Source: Spinellus fusiger
Lineage: Eukaryota > Mucoromycota > Mucoromycetes > Mucorales > Phycomycetaceae
Length of the DNA stretch: 64,000 bases
Direction of reading: 5' to 3'
Assembly: GCA_025094145.1 (NCBI GenBank)
Contig: JALLLS010000092.1
Location: forward strand, 1 to 64,000
Shown here piece by piece: positions 34,160-45,605 of the stretch. Under the pieces are notes generated by a model. The model saw only the letters and a program-made list of their open reading frames with translations. It was not told the origin of the DNA and ran no database searches. Every line of letters starts with the position of its first letter. The first letter of the stretch is position 1. A program made the translations under genes and the position numbers.

Positions 34160-35550
34160 TTATGATATGATTCCTTCTGTAAGACAATCTTGAAGACTTA
34201 AAGAGGATGTACTGAGTTGTTTATATCCCCAGGGTCGATTGAATTCTGGATGTTTGTAGATTTTAAAATGATCTCTTCTCACCAAGTCATCTGCAACACT
34301 GCGCTTTACAAACACAGCCTCTCCATGATTGAATTCTAGTGATACTGAATGCCAAGGCGTGGGTCCAGATAGACTAGGTGAAAGCCGAATAGGAAACTTA
34401 GGTCCAGCACTATCATATTTATGAATAGAAAGTCTCAGGTAGTCAGGGTATCGTAATTCACACAATTTAGAAAATGCAATATTGCGCTCCATCATCCTCA
34501 TGGCAGTGCTACGGCATATCTTTTTGATTTTTGTCTTACTTATATCAGATGGCCAAATACGATCCTCCATAAGGTATCGAGTAAATCCTAATTGAACTAA
34601 CTCATTGGCTACTGCCCCAGATTTAACTTCGTTTTCAAACGTCTCCATCAGCCAGTCTCGTCTCATGTCATGAATCGACTGGTCTTCTTTGTCATGAGTA
34701 GCGGTAGAGATGTCTATTTTCTCACTTGATAAATGGTCATCCAGCGACTGGAAATTGATGTGTTGAAGACCCTTGCGGTCATGGAATAGTGTGCTTTTTA
34801 AAAACTCGTCGTATGCGCTCACCAAATTGTCGGGTACATCAATCAAATCAGAAAACACACGACCATCAGATAATATAGTAAGGTAACATCCGTAGGGATA
34901 GTAGAGCTTAACCTCTTCACAGAAAGAGTCTAGTTTTAAGAGGGCGAGTTCTTCTGTGCGATCGGGCATTGTACCAAGTACTTTTGTTCGGTTGTTGGGG
35001 GATTTACAGGGGAAAGCAGGGAGGATCATTTGGATTGGATGAGAGTTACAGACGTAGGAGTGGATCTTGCGTGCTAGCTTGTATTCTCCTTCCTTCATGT
35101 ACTTGTCTACGGATAGATCTGAATGGTGTCTTAAAGAGACATTGAAATGGTGGGAGAAGTATTCAGTGATCTTTAAGCAGCGGTTGAAGGTATTGCATTT
35201 CTTTTCAGCTATAATGGAATTCAAGCTTGATCCATTCTGAGAAATTATATCAGAGAGATCCACCATGAAAGCTGACTCCACTGTTGAAGCTTTCTTTTCA
35301 TTTGATTTAGTATGGGCCTTTGTATAATTATCTCCGACTATAAGTGTAAAGTTATGAATGAATGAATAATTTATATAAGATAATAGACCAATTGTTTTTT
35401 TTTCTATGTTTGTTTTAATCAATACATACCTTTTAAGCTACCCATTTTTATTGAAATAAAGCACTCGTCTAATTCTTGAAGAGATTGGGAGATATTTGTG
35501 TGTACTTCTTCTTTGTTGGACACGGCTTGTTCTGTCTTGATAGAAGGCAT
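34160..35550 (-). CDS. DIT1/PvcA-family isocyanide synthase
   Basis: Two exons, 35550-35430 and 35337-34160, give 432 residues. The join at GSLK-VGDNY keeps frame, with a GTATGT donor and a TTATAG acceptor. The core matches the DIT1_PvcA domain: HPIQMILPAFPCKSPNN, KVLGTMPDRTEELALLKL, YPYGCYLTILSDGRVFSDL, then VPDNLVSAYDEF, and a C-terminal RLSPSLSGPTPWHS block. PvcA-type enzymes turn an L-Tyr or L-Trp amino group into an isonitrile using ribulose-5-phosphate. Yeast Dit1 acts in dityrosine spore-wall formation, and some fungal homologues make isocyanides under copper stress. No P450 (Dit2) or Fe(II)/2-oxoglutarate partner is next to it, so this is an isolated gene. The N-terminal 120 residues are divergent. 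Promoter and copper sites were not recognised. Confidence 0.82.
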
Positions 35551-36931
35551 TCTGATTTGATTTGATAGGGAAGAATGTATAATAAAAATAAAAGTATTGG
35601 AATTTAAAAGAAACGACCATGCTATTTATACTTTTATTTATTTATTTAAAAACATGACAAAAGTGCTTTTAGTGTGAACTCAAAGGTCACTCCTATTAGC
35701 ATCTTAGTTTGGAAAGTCAATAGAAAATATTCCTATTCCTGTAGTAAGTTCCAGGATGACATCTTGATCTGGTTGTCTTGCTTGATTGGTCAAATATTAG
35801 CGCGTTTTTGTTGAAGTTTATCTTTCTTTATAAAGGTATGTACATTAGTTCTATCTATTTCATCTAACTTTCTTGTCATGAGCTGACTTTCTGAAATACT
35901 AAACTTGAATTGCGTTTTTTTTAGACGAAGCCCATCCAACGATTCTCCAGATAGTTTAAGGAATCAAAAAACCCAAAACCAGGAAGATTACTATAATAGA
36001 TCATCTATACACTTTTAGCTATCTGTAACATCTATACCTTGCACAATCAAAATAAAATATACTCAGAGCTAACTTATAGTATCGATGGTTACCTATAATA
36101 ATTTTATTGAATAGATCATTATAGATCAGAGTAATTTGATGGCAACACTCTATCCGAATATTAAGTGTTGTAATGTGCCGGTTAATTCAATAAAAAAAAC
36201 CTAAAAAAATCTATAATGTTACTGACTATTATTTATTTGAAATTCCGGGTGGCTCTTAGGCTAGTTATGTTATGCTGTATTGAAATCAAACTTTATTCAT
36301 TTCTGGTGCTGTTCTTTGCAGAGAATTCTTGGATTCATTATTATTATTATTAATTTGCATAATGTACCGTGTTGCATTGAGATGCTGATTTCTATTATTC
36401 TTTAGCCTTTTCTAAATGAAAGAGAAAAAAGAAAAAAGTTTCCTTGTTATATTTAAATGACCCTTTATTTTTATTTTACATACAGCCTCAAGTTATTTTG
36501 AGATCAATCAGTTTCTATCTTTCCTTAATAAATTATTTTTTGTATTCTTCTTTCCTTAATAAATAAATAAAAATATATTTTTAGAGTAATATGTTTTCGT
36601 CATTAGGCAGTGTTGGCTCATATAAGATCATAGGATCTTTCAGGAAGATTTTTATTATTATTATTCATAATTAAAGAGATATCAAGGTTACCTCTAAACA
36701 TTGAAGATGGATATAAAGTAATTGTGTTGATTGTTGAATGCTATGACGAGTATAAATGTGTAGGAATTTTTGTTAATAATAATAAATCTTGTTGTGTAAT
36801 TACTGTTTATTTGATGAGGCCTTGCCATGAATTCATATGTTTTTTAGTTCACTTTCCTTAATAGTATGATGCTTGATGGATATTTTAACTAAATACACAT
36901 ACAGACCCTGGTGATATGTAATTGATATGCA
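35551..36931. other. Intergenic, A+T-rich, no gene seen
   Basis: Upstream region of the DIT1/PvcA gene, then featureless A+T-rich DNA up to the palindrome. Confidence 0.5.
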
Positions 36932-36933
36932 TA

Positions 36934-38158
36934 CACACCCAAAGATTTTTGGGATATATAAGAAAATATCCTGAGAATAAACTCGCAATCTTATTATGAT
37001 TGGCCAATGTGTTTAAAAAGGTTTTTTCGTCGTCTAAATCATCATTTTCAAGCTCTTCTTGCCTGTTTTAGCAATGACTATTGACTTTGCAATTAAAAGG
37101 TATAGAATTGGCTGTAAAGACAAGAAATAGAACCAGAATCATCCCAAAATTACAACTCAATCACTGTATTTATTGTTTAACATAATGTGTTATCCTTAGG
37201 CCCACAACATTTGCAGTATGACACTGATTAAGAAAGATGTATTATAGGACACACAGAATGAACTCTAATGGTCATTGTCCATAGAATAGAGCCAAGCTCA
37301 CTTGCATTGAGAACTTTATAGTCATTCATTGACTCAATATCTACAATCACTTCAACTATCTCATTGTAACTGTTATTAACAGTAGTGCTTAATGATAACA
37401 AGATATTGTTCATAATGCTGGACTTTAGGCTCAAGGCAAATAGAGTGTGAATTGTTTGACTTGTGAATTTTATGAGTAGAGGCTAGTGTATACATTACCA
37501 GAATAATAGATGAAATATTGTTATTTGTTTTGATACTCCCCTCCTTTTGCTATTTCCCACACTGCACATACAATTTGATATTCGAATACTCGTCAATATG
37601 AGCATAACTGAGCAAGGTAATGTGTTATTATTAACAAAGAGAAACAATAGAAAGAAGTTCTAGGCACTACCAAGGACTATTATTGAGATAAAAAGTTAAG
37701 CAATGTCTTCATCTGGGCTTGAGATCATTGTAGTCCACAAGACACTCATTGCATTGTTATTAAGCAAGTAAAGACTCCTTTCAAGTCAGTCTCAGGTGGT
37801 TTTCTACAAGGTCAATAGTTTCTAGAAAATACTCCTGAGCATATCTATCTATCTCCCAAGGATAAAGAGCAGGACCTTTAGGTTGTGGATTCTATTGCTA
37901 TGAGGGAATGCACTTAGACAGTAGCTATAGTACATAATATATCATTAGCTATAATACTATAATAAACAGTTTTATTCATAAACAATATATTCTATTAATA
38001 ATATAATTTGATATTAAGGTATCCACAAAAGGAAATAATAATTTAGATACTTATAAACCTTTTGATTTTAATCATTGTTCCATAAAAGGTGATTAATTTG
38101 TGTTAACTTAAAAGGAAGAAGATATCACCGCTTAAAGGCCAGAAAATCTTTGGGTGTG
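36934..38158. mobile_element. TA-flanked inverted-repeat element, copy B (1225 bp)
   Basis: Starts CACACCCAAAGATTTT and ends with its complement, AAAATCTTTGGGTGTG; TA on both sides. The core matches copy A. The left end lacks about 50 bases that copy A carries between its terminus and the GGGATATATAAG motif, consistent with an internal deletion. Confidence 0.8.
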
Positions 38159-38291
38159 TAACTAATGCTTCTAATGTCACACGTAACTACATATTTGTAT
38201 AGATTGTGAATAGCTTATAAAAGTGAATTCCTGACCATATTCACAATCTATACAAATATGTAGTTACGTGTGACATTAGAAGCATTAGTTA

Positions 38292-39516
38292 CACACCCAA
38301 AGATTTTCTGGCCTTTAAGCGGTGATATCTTCTTCCTTTTAAGTTAACACAAATTAATCACCTTTTATGGAACAATGATTAAAATCAAAAGGTTTATAAG
38401 TATCTAAATTATTATTTCCTTTTGTGGATACCTTAATATCAAATTATATTATTAATAGAATATATTGTTTATGAATAAAACTGTTTATTATAGTATTATA
38501 GCTAATGATATATTATGTACTATAGCTACTGTCTAAGTGCATTCCCTCATAGCAATAGAATCCACAACCTAAAGGTCCTGCTCTTTATCCTTGGGAGATA
38601 GATAGATATGCTCAGGAGTATTTTCTAGAAACTATTGACCTTGTAGAAAACCACCTGAGACTGACTTGAAAGGAGTCTTTACTTGCTTAATAACAATGCA
38701 ATGAGTGTCTTGTGGACTACAATGATCTCAAGCCCAGATGAAGACATTGCTTAACTTTTTATCTCAATAATAGTCCTTGGTAGTGCCTAGAACTTCTTTC
38801 TATTGTTTCTCTTTGTTAATAATAACACATTACCTTGCTCAGTTATGCTCATATTGACGAGTATTCGAATATCAAATTGTATGTGCAGTGTGGGAAATAG
38901 CAAAAGGAGGGGAGTATCAAAACAAATAACAATATTTCATCTATTATTCTGGTAATGTATACACTAGCCTCTACTCATAAAATTCACAAGTCAAACAATT
39001 CACACTCTATTTGCCTTGAGCCTAAAGTCCAGCATTATGAACAATATCTTGTTATCATTAAGCACTACTGTTAATAACAGTTACAATGAGATAGTTGAAG
39101 TGATTGTAGATATTGAGTCAATGAATGACTATAAAGTTCTCAATGCAAGTGAGCTTGGCTCTATTCTATGGACAATGACCATTAGAGTTCATTCTGTGTG
39201 TCCTATAATACATCTTTCTTAATCAGTGTCATACTGCAAATGTTGTGGGCCTAAGGATAACACATTATGTTAAACAATAAATACAGTGATTGAGTTGTAA
39301 TTTTGGGATGATTCTGGTTCTATTTCTTGTCTTTACAGCCAATTCTATACCTTTTAATTGCAAAGTCAATAGTCATTGCTAAAACAGGCAAGAAGAGCTT
39401 GAAAATGATGATTTAGACGACGAAAAAACCTTTTTAAACACATTGGCCAATCATAATAAGATTGCGAGTTTATTCTCAGGATATTTTCTTATATATCCCA
39501 AAAATCTTTGGGTGTG
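38292..39516. mobile_element. TA-flanked inverted-repeat element, copy C, inverted (1225 bp)
   Basis: Reverse complement of copy B with the same length, termini and TA flanks (38290-38291 and 39517-39518). Contains the same 61-codon frame (ATG at 39037, stop at 39220-39222), here on the plus strand. Confidence 0.8.
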
Positions 39517-39518
39517 TA

Positions 39519-40055
39519 GGGTGATGGGTCAACTCTAGCCTCTTTACGACAAAGTGAAAATGATGTAGCTTAATTTACACTGAGAAAAGACATTTCTAGC
39601 CAATCATAGCATTACTATAGCTTCTTGAGCAAGCAGTTTCCTTATTTTAAGAAAAGACTTTGGATGTGCATGTAAATCATTGCAATATTTTCATTATCCA
39701 AATAACATTTCACCCAAACCATAATTTTTATTGACTTAAATTAATGTTTACTTGAACAAAAATAATCAATCACCAATGAATAGAATGTTATTACTTAAAA
39801 AAATACTCCTCTACCTTCTAGAGAAAGAAAAAGGTCGATGAAGAAATGAGAAAAACCATTCTGCATGAGCATGAAAATGTCAATTGCTAGATCTACTTTC
39901 TATAAGCTAATGAAACAAATTAAGCTTTTCTCCTAAAGTGATGAGAATGTCTTTGGATCTTTTTAAATTCCAAACTATTTTTATTTTTTTATTTATAAAA
40001 AAATAAAAATAAAACATACTTTTTTCTTCTTATAATATCTGACTCCTCCAACACC
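39519..40055. other. Intergenic between palindrome and Tc1 relic
   Basis: A+T-rich. A T/A-rich hairpin (about 39978-40013) lies just before the transposase relic and could be part of a lost terminal repeat, but no paired end was found. Confidence 0.4.
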
Positions 40056-40800
40056 ATGGAAATATCCACCAGAACCCCTCGGATGTATAAGAAGTATACC
40101 AGCAGTGAGACTCGCTCATCCATCCTTCACCAGGTGCTGAACCTGAACTCCACCTAATCCGAGGTATCTCAAATGTTCAACGTGCCTACTTCCACTGTAG
40201 GGAGACATCTTGAAGCATTTCAAGGAGACAGGCTCAGTGGTACCTTCTCCCAAGAGTGGCTGTAAGAGAAATCTAGATGACAGGGCCCTCAGGTGGTTGA
40301 AAACATCAGCTGTAGGCAATCCTCAACAAACCAAAGAAGAACATGGAGGCAAGTATGGCTATCAAGGTCATAGACAAGACTTTGAAGAAGTACCTTGACA
40401 AAATGGGGTTTCATTCCTTCAGTCCGGTAGTCAAGTCTCTCTTTTCTTCTTCTTTTTTCTTTTTATATACAAAGAAGAATATGGAGGCAAGACTCCAGTG
40501 GAGTCCGTGAGCACATTGATTGGACACTTAAGCAGTGTCAAGGGGTCGTCTGGTCCGATGAGTCCAGAGTGGAACTTATGAGCTATGATAAAGGCACAAA
40601 AGTCATCAGATAGTATGGCACGACCTTTGAGCCTAAGAATATCCTGGTGTTGAGGAAGTTTGGAGATGGTGGAGTGATGTTATGGTGACTGTTTCAGTGA
40701 GGAGGCTGTCCTGATGCTGGAATGAAGTAAGATATCAAAAGAAGTGATGGACACCCTCATCACCAGTATGGGGTGGAGATACCAGGCAGTGATAGGTGCC
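40056..40800 (+). pseudogene. Tc1/mariner transposase pseudogene
   Basis: From ATG at 40056 the relic reads MEISTRTPRMYKKYTSS, then in another frame LKHFKETGSVVPSPKSGCKR, which is the second HTH and linker of Tc1-type transposases. After frame changes it reads EHIDWTLKQCQGVVWSDESR, with the first catalytic Asp, and LRKFGDGGVMLW. Several stops and shifts interrupt it, the region with the second Asp and final Glu is not readable, and terminal repeats were not found. The K-F-G-x-G-G-V-M block is close in DNA sequence to the 17.9 kb relic, so both likely derive from one family. Confidence 0.75.
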
Positions 40801-41025
40801 AAGGGTGGTCACAGTGGATACTAAGTGGCCCTCTAATAAAACTTATTTTATGTATTATAAACACTCTTCCATGTATCTATTAAAACTTTTATGTCTTTAT
40901 CTAATGAATTAATGAATTCATAACACCATTAAGATAAAGTATGGAAATAAATAAGAAAATCTGCATTTAAAACCGTCAATGACATTCTTTTGATCATTTT
41001 ATATTTATTTAGCCAATCTTCACTG

Positions 41026-41470
41026 ACAAACAATAAAATACCTTATCTTCAATCCGAATGTACATTCAACTTCTACACCAAGATAAGCTATATACTTTTT
41101 GCTACAAGTATGAAGCATGCCCTTCACCTTCTGACACACTAAGATACATTATTACCACCTGCCTAGCCTCTAAAAGACAAAATCTAAAAAACAAAATAGT
41201 AGCACTCATATGAGAGGGATTTATAAGAGGTCGTGTGTTCTTTGCGTAGACAAATAAGAACAGACATAGGCTAGTAAATATAAAAAGGAAGAAAGGAAAG
41301 AAGAGAACAGTTGAATTACAGAAATTTGTATTTTGGATCTTACGCATATTAGATAAGAAAAAAGTTCAAAATATGAACATTTATATTCTGTTAGAATACT
41401 GTATTAAGATATATAAGCAGATATATATTTAGAAATACCAATGCATTAAATTAAGCACAGTAAAAATGAT
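41026..41470. repeat. Diverged duplicate of the 21.8-22.85 kb region
   Basis: Direct-orientation similarity to 21823-22010 and 22719-22850, including TTCTACACCAAGATAA, TTTTTGCTACAA and AAGAAAAAAGTTCAAAAT. It lacks the 72-bp hairpin insertion found in the other copy. Non-coding. Confidence 0.6.
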
Positions 41471-41853
41471 CTTCTAATCAAACAGAGAAAATAAAAAAAC
41501 AAATGGAGAACAGGTTTAAAGACAATGCTCTTATCATGGCACCGAATCTTTTAAAACTAGAAAATAAAATATATAAAAAGGCAAATGCTTATCACTCGCA
41601 AACTCAAAAGAAAGTATAAAAGTATAAAAACTCCCCTTCTTTATTATCTCTCTGTATAATAATGATTATAGAACACATTCTCAAGGAACACCATTGGGAT
41701 AAAGGTATACATGCACATTCTCGTCATGTAGAAATATAAGGCTTCTTGAGATGGGTTTCTTGAAATAGATTAAATGACTCGGTACTGGAGTATCTGTTTA
41801 AATTAAATGAGTAAGATGATAGTCCAGCGGATAAGTCAACAAATGACTTGCAA

Positions 41854-42126
41854 TTAACGGGTTGAGTCAGTAAGACTCTCAACATCAGAGATAGAACCAG
41901 AGGCAGGAGAACCGCGGCGGCGGTGGTGGTGGTGGTTGTTATGATCATGGTAGGGATAAGGGTAAGGAGCTGGAGAAGGAGAAGGGTAGTTCTGATGGTG
42001 GTTGTTGTTATGGTCATGGTAGGGATAAGGGTAAGGAGCTGGAGAAGGAGAAGGAGGAGGAGGATTGGGAGAAGCAGAGACAAAAGAGACCAAGACAAGC
42101 ACAGAGAACAAGACTGATTTCAACAT
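41854..42126 (-). CDS. Small secreted Pro/Tyr/His-rich protein
   Basis: Single exon of 90 residues, ATG at 42126-42124. The signal peptide MLKSVLFSVLVLVSFVSAS is close to that of the secreted repeat protein at 23232. The mature part carries two tandem copies of a block beginning SPSPAPYPYPYHDHNN, followed by His runs (HHHH), RRRG and a polar tail. There is no cysteine and no catalytic motif. His and Tyr clusters could bind metal ions or be cross-linked into the wall; this is inference. DNA-level repetition (two units of about 72 bp) shows the block arose by duplication. Confidence 0.7.
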   Translation of the reverse strand: MLKSVLFSVLVLVSFVSASPNPPPPSPSPAPYPYPYHDHNNNHHQNYPSPSPAPYPYPYHDHNNHHHHRRRGSPASGSISDVESLTDSTR

Positions 42127-43781
42127 TGTAGTTTAAAGAAAAGGTAAAGTGAAGATGTAATAATGAAATAAAACTAAATCATAGGCAGTCTTTTTATACT
42201 AATTATTGTAGGCTTAACTCAAGACATGCAGTTGTTTACTTGAACTGTCTTGTCTTTATCTGATATTCGTTCTTTGGTGTATATGCTTACTACTGAATAC
42301 TCTTACTTTAATTGCTATCGTTTCCATTGACTTTTATTTAACCCTGATTGCTCTCTCTCTCTCTTAGTAAAGGGACAATGTGTTCCTACTTGTTGGGTAG
42401 ACACATTCACATTTATTGTATGATCTGATTTCTTTTATTTTGTTTCTTCTTTAAAGACTTTCTAATGATCTTGGCTGTTGAAGGATCATTGTGATATTCT
42501 GCGTGTTTACTATTTCTGATAGTATCAATTTTATCATTATTATGAATATTTTGATGTCAATGCATAAATAATTTAATGCAAAACTTGAACAGAATACCAG
42601 TATTTATATTCTAAACTGACTTATTTATATGCATAAAACCATTACTATGAATCTATGTATTATAGTTACTCTATCTTTTTTTCTTCTCTTAATGAGAGTC
42701 CAGTAATTTTTTGTCTGTTCATAATACACAACCAAGGTTCCTATAAACATTGTCTCGTTTCTTTTATTGAGACGACTATCTTAAATAATTAGCTCAAAGA
42801 TTAAAATAGACTTAAATGGAAATAGCAAATGATTAATCTATAGTGGTATAACACGGCATTATTTGCAGATGAATTTTATTAAAATTAATAAAAAATAAAT
42901 AAATAAAAAACATGTCATCATACGTCTTTTTATTACAAGCATATTCAACTGCAATATGCATTTATTCCATTTTATTAAAAGGCCCTATTAGACTATGATA
43001 CCAAACATCATATGAGATAACAAAGGATTATTGGAGCAATTTTATTTACACCTAAAGAACCAACAATAGTCTGCCTATACTATAGCAAATCTTGCAATTG
43101 ATAGGATTTTTATTACATTTTTATCTACTTTAGTAATACACAGAGCAATACAAACATAGAAAAAATAGATGCATAATAATAATAAATCAGTCGTTAATAC
43201 GAGTATATATTTCTATCGAAATCATCCTATACTATTCATCCTATGCACGCTGAAAACAGAGTCAAAAATAATAAGAGATAGTCATTGGCCTTTATTCAGT
43301 AGAATAGTAGTGTAAATAGATAAAAATACCCTCTCTTCTAAACCCAAGACACATTTGAATTAATTGAAACTATATCATGGACAATAGTGATTTATTTTTA
43401 CTAGAGAAAAAAAAAGAAAAACAATGCATTCTTCCATCACACTATCAGATCTGTTATAAAAGAACAGCAGCCTAAACACAAGACACCAATGCCTTTCCAT
43501 GTACCTTTCCTACACTCATCAACAGTACTGTATTATACCTTCGTCTAGTGATTTGTATTGTATGCTAACAAGAGTTAGCATGAACCTTTCTTTAGATAAT
43601 CAACTGAACACTGAAAAAAAAGATAATGACATTCATTAGTTCTGTTCACTTGCAAATGCATTTACTTGTACCTGAACCCACTTTACTGTGAAATGAAAAC
43701 AATACAATAAACAAATAAACATAAACAAACACACAGACCTCCTGTTTATGTGCAGTCGATCCAATTTCTCTCTCTCTCTCT

Positions 43782-43816
<35 letters not shown>

Positions 43817-43883
43817 GTAAATAAAATAAAATAAAGACTTTATTCTTCAAGACAATAAATAACGCTTCCACCTTTCTTTGCTC
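42127..43883. other. Intergenic, A+T-rich, no gene seen
   Basis: Upstream region of the small secreted protein and 3' flank of the glycosyltransferase gene. Microsatellites (TC)n and (ATACAT)n lie at about 43767-43815. Confidence 0.5.
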
Positions 43884-44979
43884 CTATTGGACATCTGCAC
43901 TATCAAGCAAAGACATGCCCTTGTTTATGTTTGTATGCCAATGCCTCTCCTGTAATCCATAATGCACATTCCAATCCCGCACAAAGTCCTGCAACAGCTG
44001 GGCTGCCACACTGCCTCCATTATGAGCCACCCACCGAGACGGTTCTCCACTGTGCCCCAGCATTTGTCCTGCCTCTTCAATGGCATCTGCCCACACCCCT
44101 GCCTCAAAATCCTCCCGAGACAACTCCACGACACTGCCTTGATCCTTCATCAGCTTCAACAAACCATGTTCCTCCACAAACTGAGGCCGAGACACATAGA
44201 TGAACGGTGTCTGATGGCCAATGCATTCACTACAGGTCCCATACCCCAGCTTGCCCAACACAACATCAGCAGCATGGGTAAGATCAGGCACATACGCATC
44301 TCTGGGGGCACGGTAGAACCCACGAGGCAGCACCACAGCATCAGGCGTACCACACACGACACAGATCCACCCCAGCGGCAATGTCTTGCTCCACTCGCCC
44401 TGGCCCAGCTGCTGACCACCAAACGAAAGCAGCAGCACCTTGTGGGTCTGATGGATCTCGTTGGGGATTCCCAGAGACTGCAGCACCTGGTCTCTTTCTG
44501 TGCGGTACTTACGAAACACCAGAGGGATGTCGACAATCCGCCGTTCAAAGGCAGGTGGGTCGAGTGTGCCCTGTCGGTGGGAGGGGACAACATTGGAGAC
44601 ACTTGTCCATGGCAAGGAGTGTTTCCCATTCACCACGCCCTTTAGAGTGAGATCAGGAAAGGTCGACTGCACGGGGGTCAGTGGCACCAAGGCCTCTGTT
44701 GCATAAAAGGAAGGAATCCGAATGGCACCAGGCAATTGGATCAGTAGATCTGCGTGCTGGTAGTCTGCCACCACTTGCTTTACAAGGTGTTGGATGTCTG
44801 TGTCCATGGCATCGCCTTCACACAGTCCGCTGTAGACCTCGTCAAATGTGAAATTGCTGGCAACCACAGAAGGAATGTTGGCACCTGCAGCAGCAGCACT
44901 GAAGAAACAAAAACAAGAAACAAGAAAACAAAAAAACAAAAAAAAAAAAGGAACCATGACATATAGATATATATATATG

Positions 44980-45013
<34 letters not shown>

Positions 45014-45562
45014 GATAGGTTTTTTCCCCCTCTTTTTTGTCAGACATAAGTAAGCGTGTTATGGCATCCACTCACCATGGAAGAAACGGAGCGTCACACA
45101 CAACACAGTCGGCTTTGATGTGTTGGAGCCATTTGACTTCATCTGCCAAGCACTGGGGTCTGCGTTCCAAGAACTGCTTGAGGTTGGCAATGGTCTGGTG
45201 TCTGTCCACTGTATAGGCCAGTGGCTGTACCACACCTGCGTCGATATCGGCATATCGGTAGTGGGCTCCCAAGGCAGTCACTCCTCGAAAGATAAACTCG
45301 GACGCATTGGAAATGACATGGACAGTGTGGTGAGCAGGCAATTGGAGAATGTCAGTGATAATCTGGTTTGCACGAGTGGCATGACCCCATCCTATCGATG
45401 GAAAAGAAAAGAAAAGAAAAGAAAAGAGAAGAAGAGAAAAGAACGAGAGCAGGGATGAGCACAGTGATACATGTTTGTTGAGCAGATGAGTGAGTTACCA
45501 TGGCCAGACACATAGTAGCAAAAGACCAATGACGGTGTTTCTGGCGTGGACAGCAGTGTCAT
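43884..45562 (-). CDS. GT-B glycosyltransferase related to the N-terminal domain of plant L-arabinokinase
   Basis: Three exons, 45562-45499, 45391-45076 and 44898-43884, total 1395 nt (464 residues). The splices rebuild the N-terminal glycine-rich motif VFCYYVSGHGWGHATR and PCAAAGANIPSVVASNFTFD. The C-terminal nucleotide-sugar domain shows VLLLSFGGQQLG, LPLGWICVVCG, AYVPDLTHAADVVLGKLGYG and TCSECIGHQTPFIYVSR. These blocks in this order are those of the UDP-glycosyltransferase-like half of ARA1 L-arabinokinase, but here the GHMP-kinase half is absent, so the enzyme stands alone. Donor and acceptor are unknown. Intron 2 contains a (CA)n tract at about 44983-45011. Shares a 323-bp upstream region with the divergent DCP1 gene. 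Confidence 0.8.
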
Positions 45563-45573
45563 GACAATAGAAG

Positions 45574-45605
<32 letters not shown>

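Larger units (their letters stand above)
36932..39518. repeat. 2.59-kb near-perfect palindrome formed by two head-to-head element copies
   Basis: Left arm 36932-38212 and right arm 38238-39518 are reverse complements of each other as far as I compared by eye, leaving a 25-base asymmetric centre (38213-38237). Each arm is one 1225-bp element plus its TA and 52 further bases of inner flank. Symmetry stops exactly at the outer TA dinucleotides (36932-36933 and 39517-39518): bases outside differ. Confidence 0.88.

Noticed and set aside
36932..39518. The palindrome considered as a viral or telomeric inverted repeat
   Set aside because: It consists of two identical TA-flanked elements that also occur singly at 25.9-27.2 kb, so a transposon-derived duplication is simpler.
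43931..44706. Long plus-strand frames opposite the glycosyltransferase
   Set aside because: Antisense shadows of a well-supported coding exon on the minus strand.
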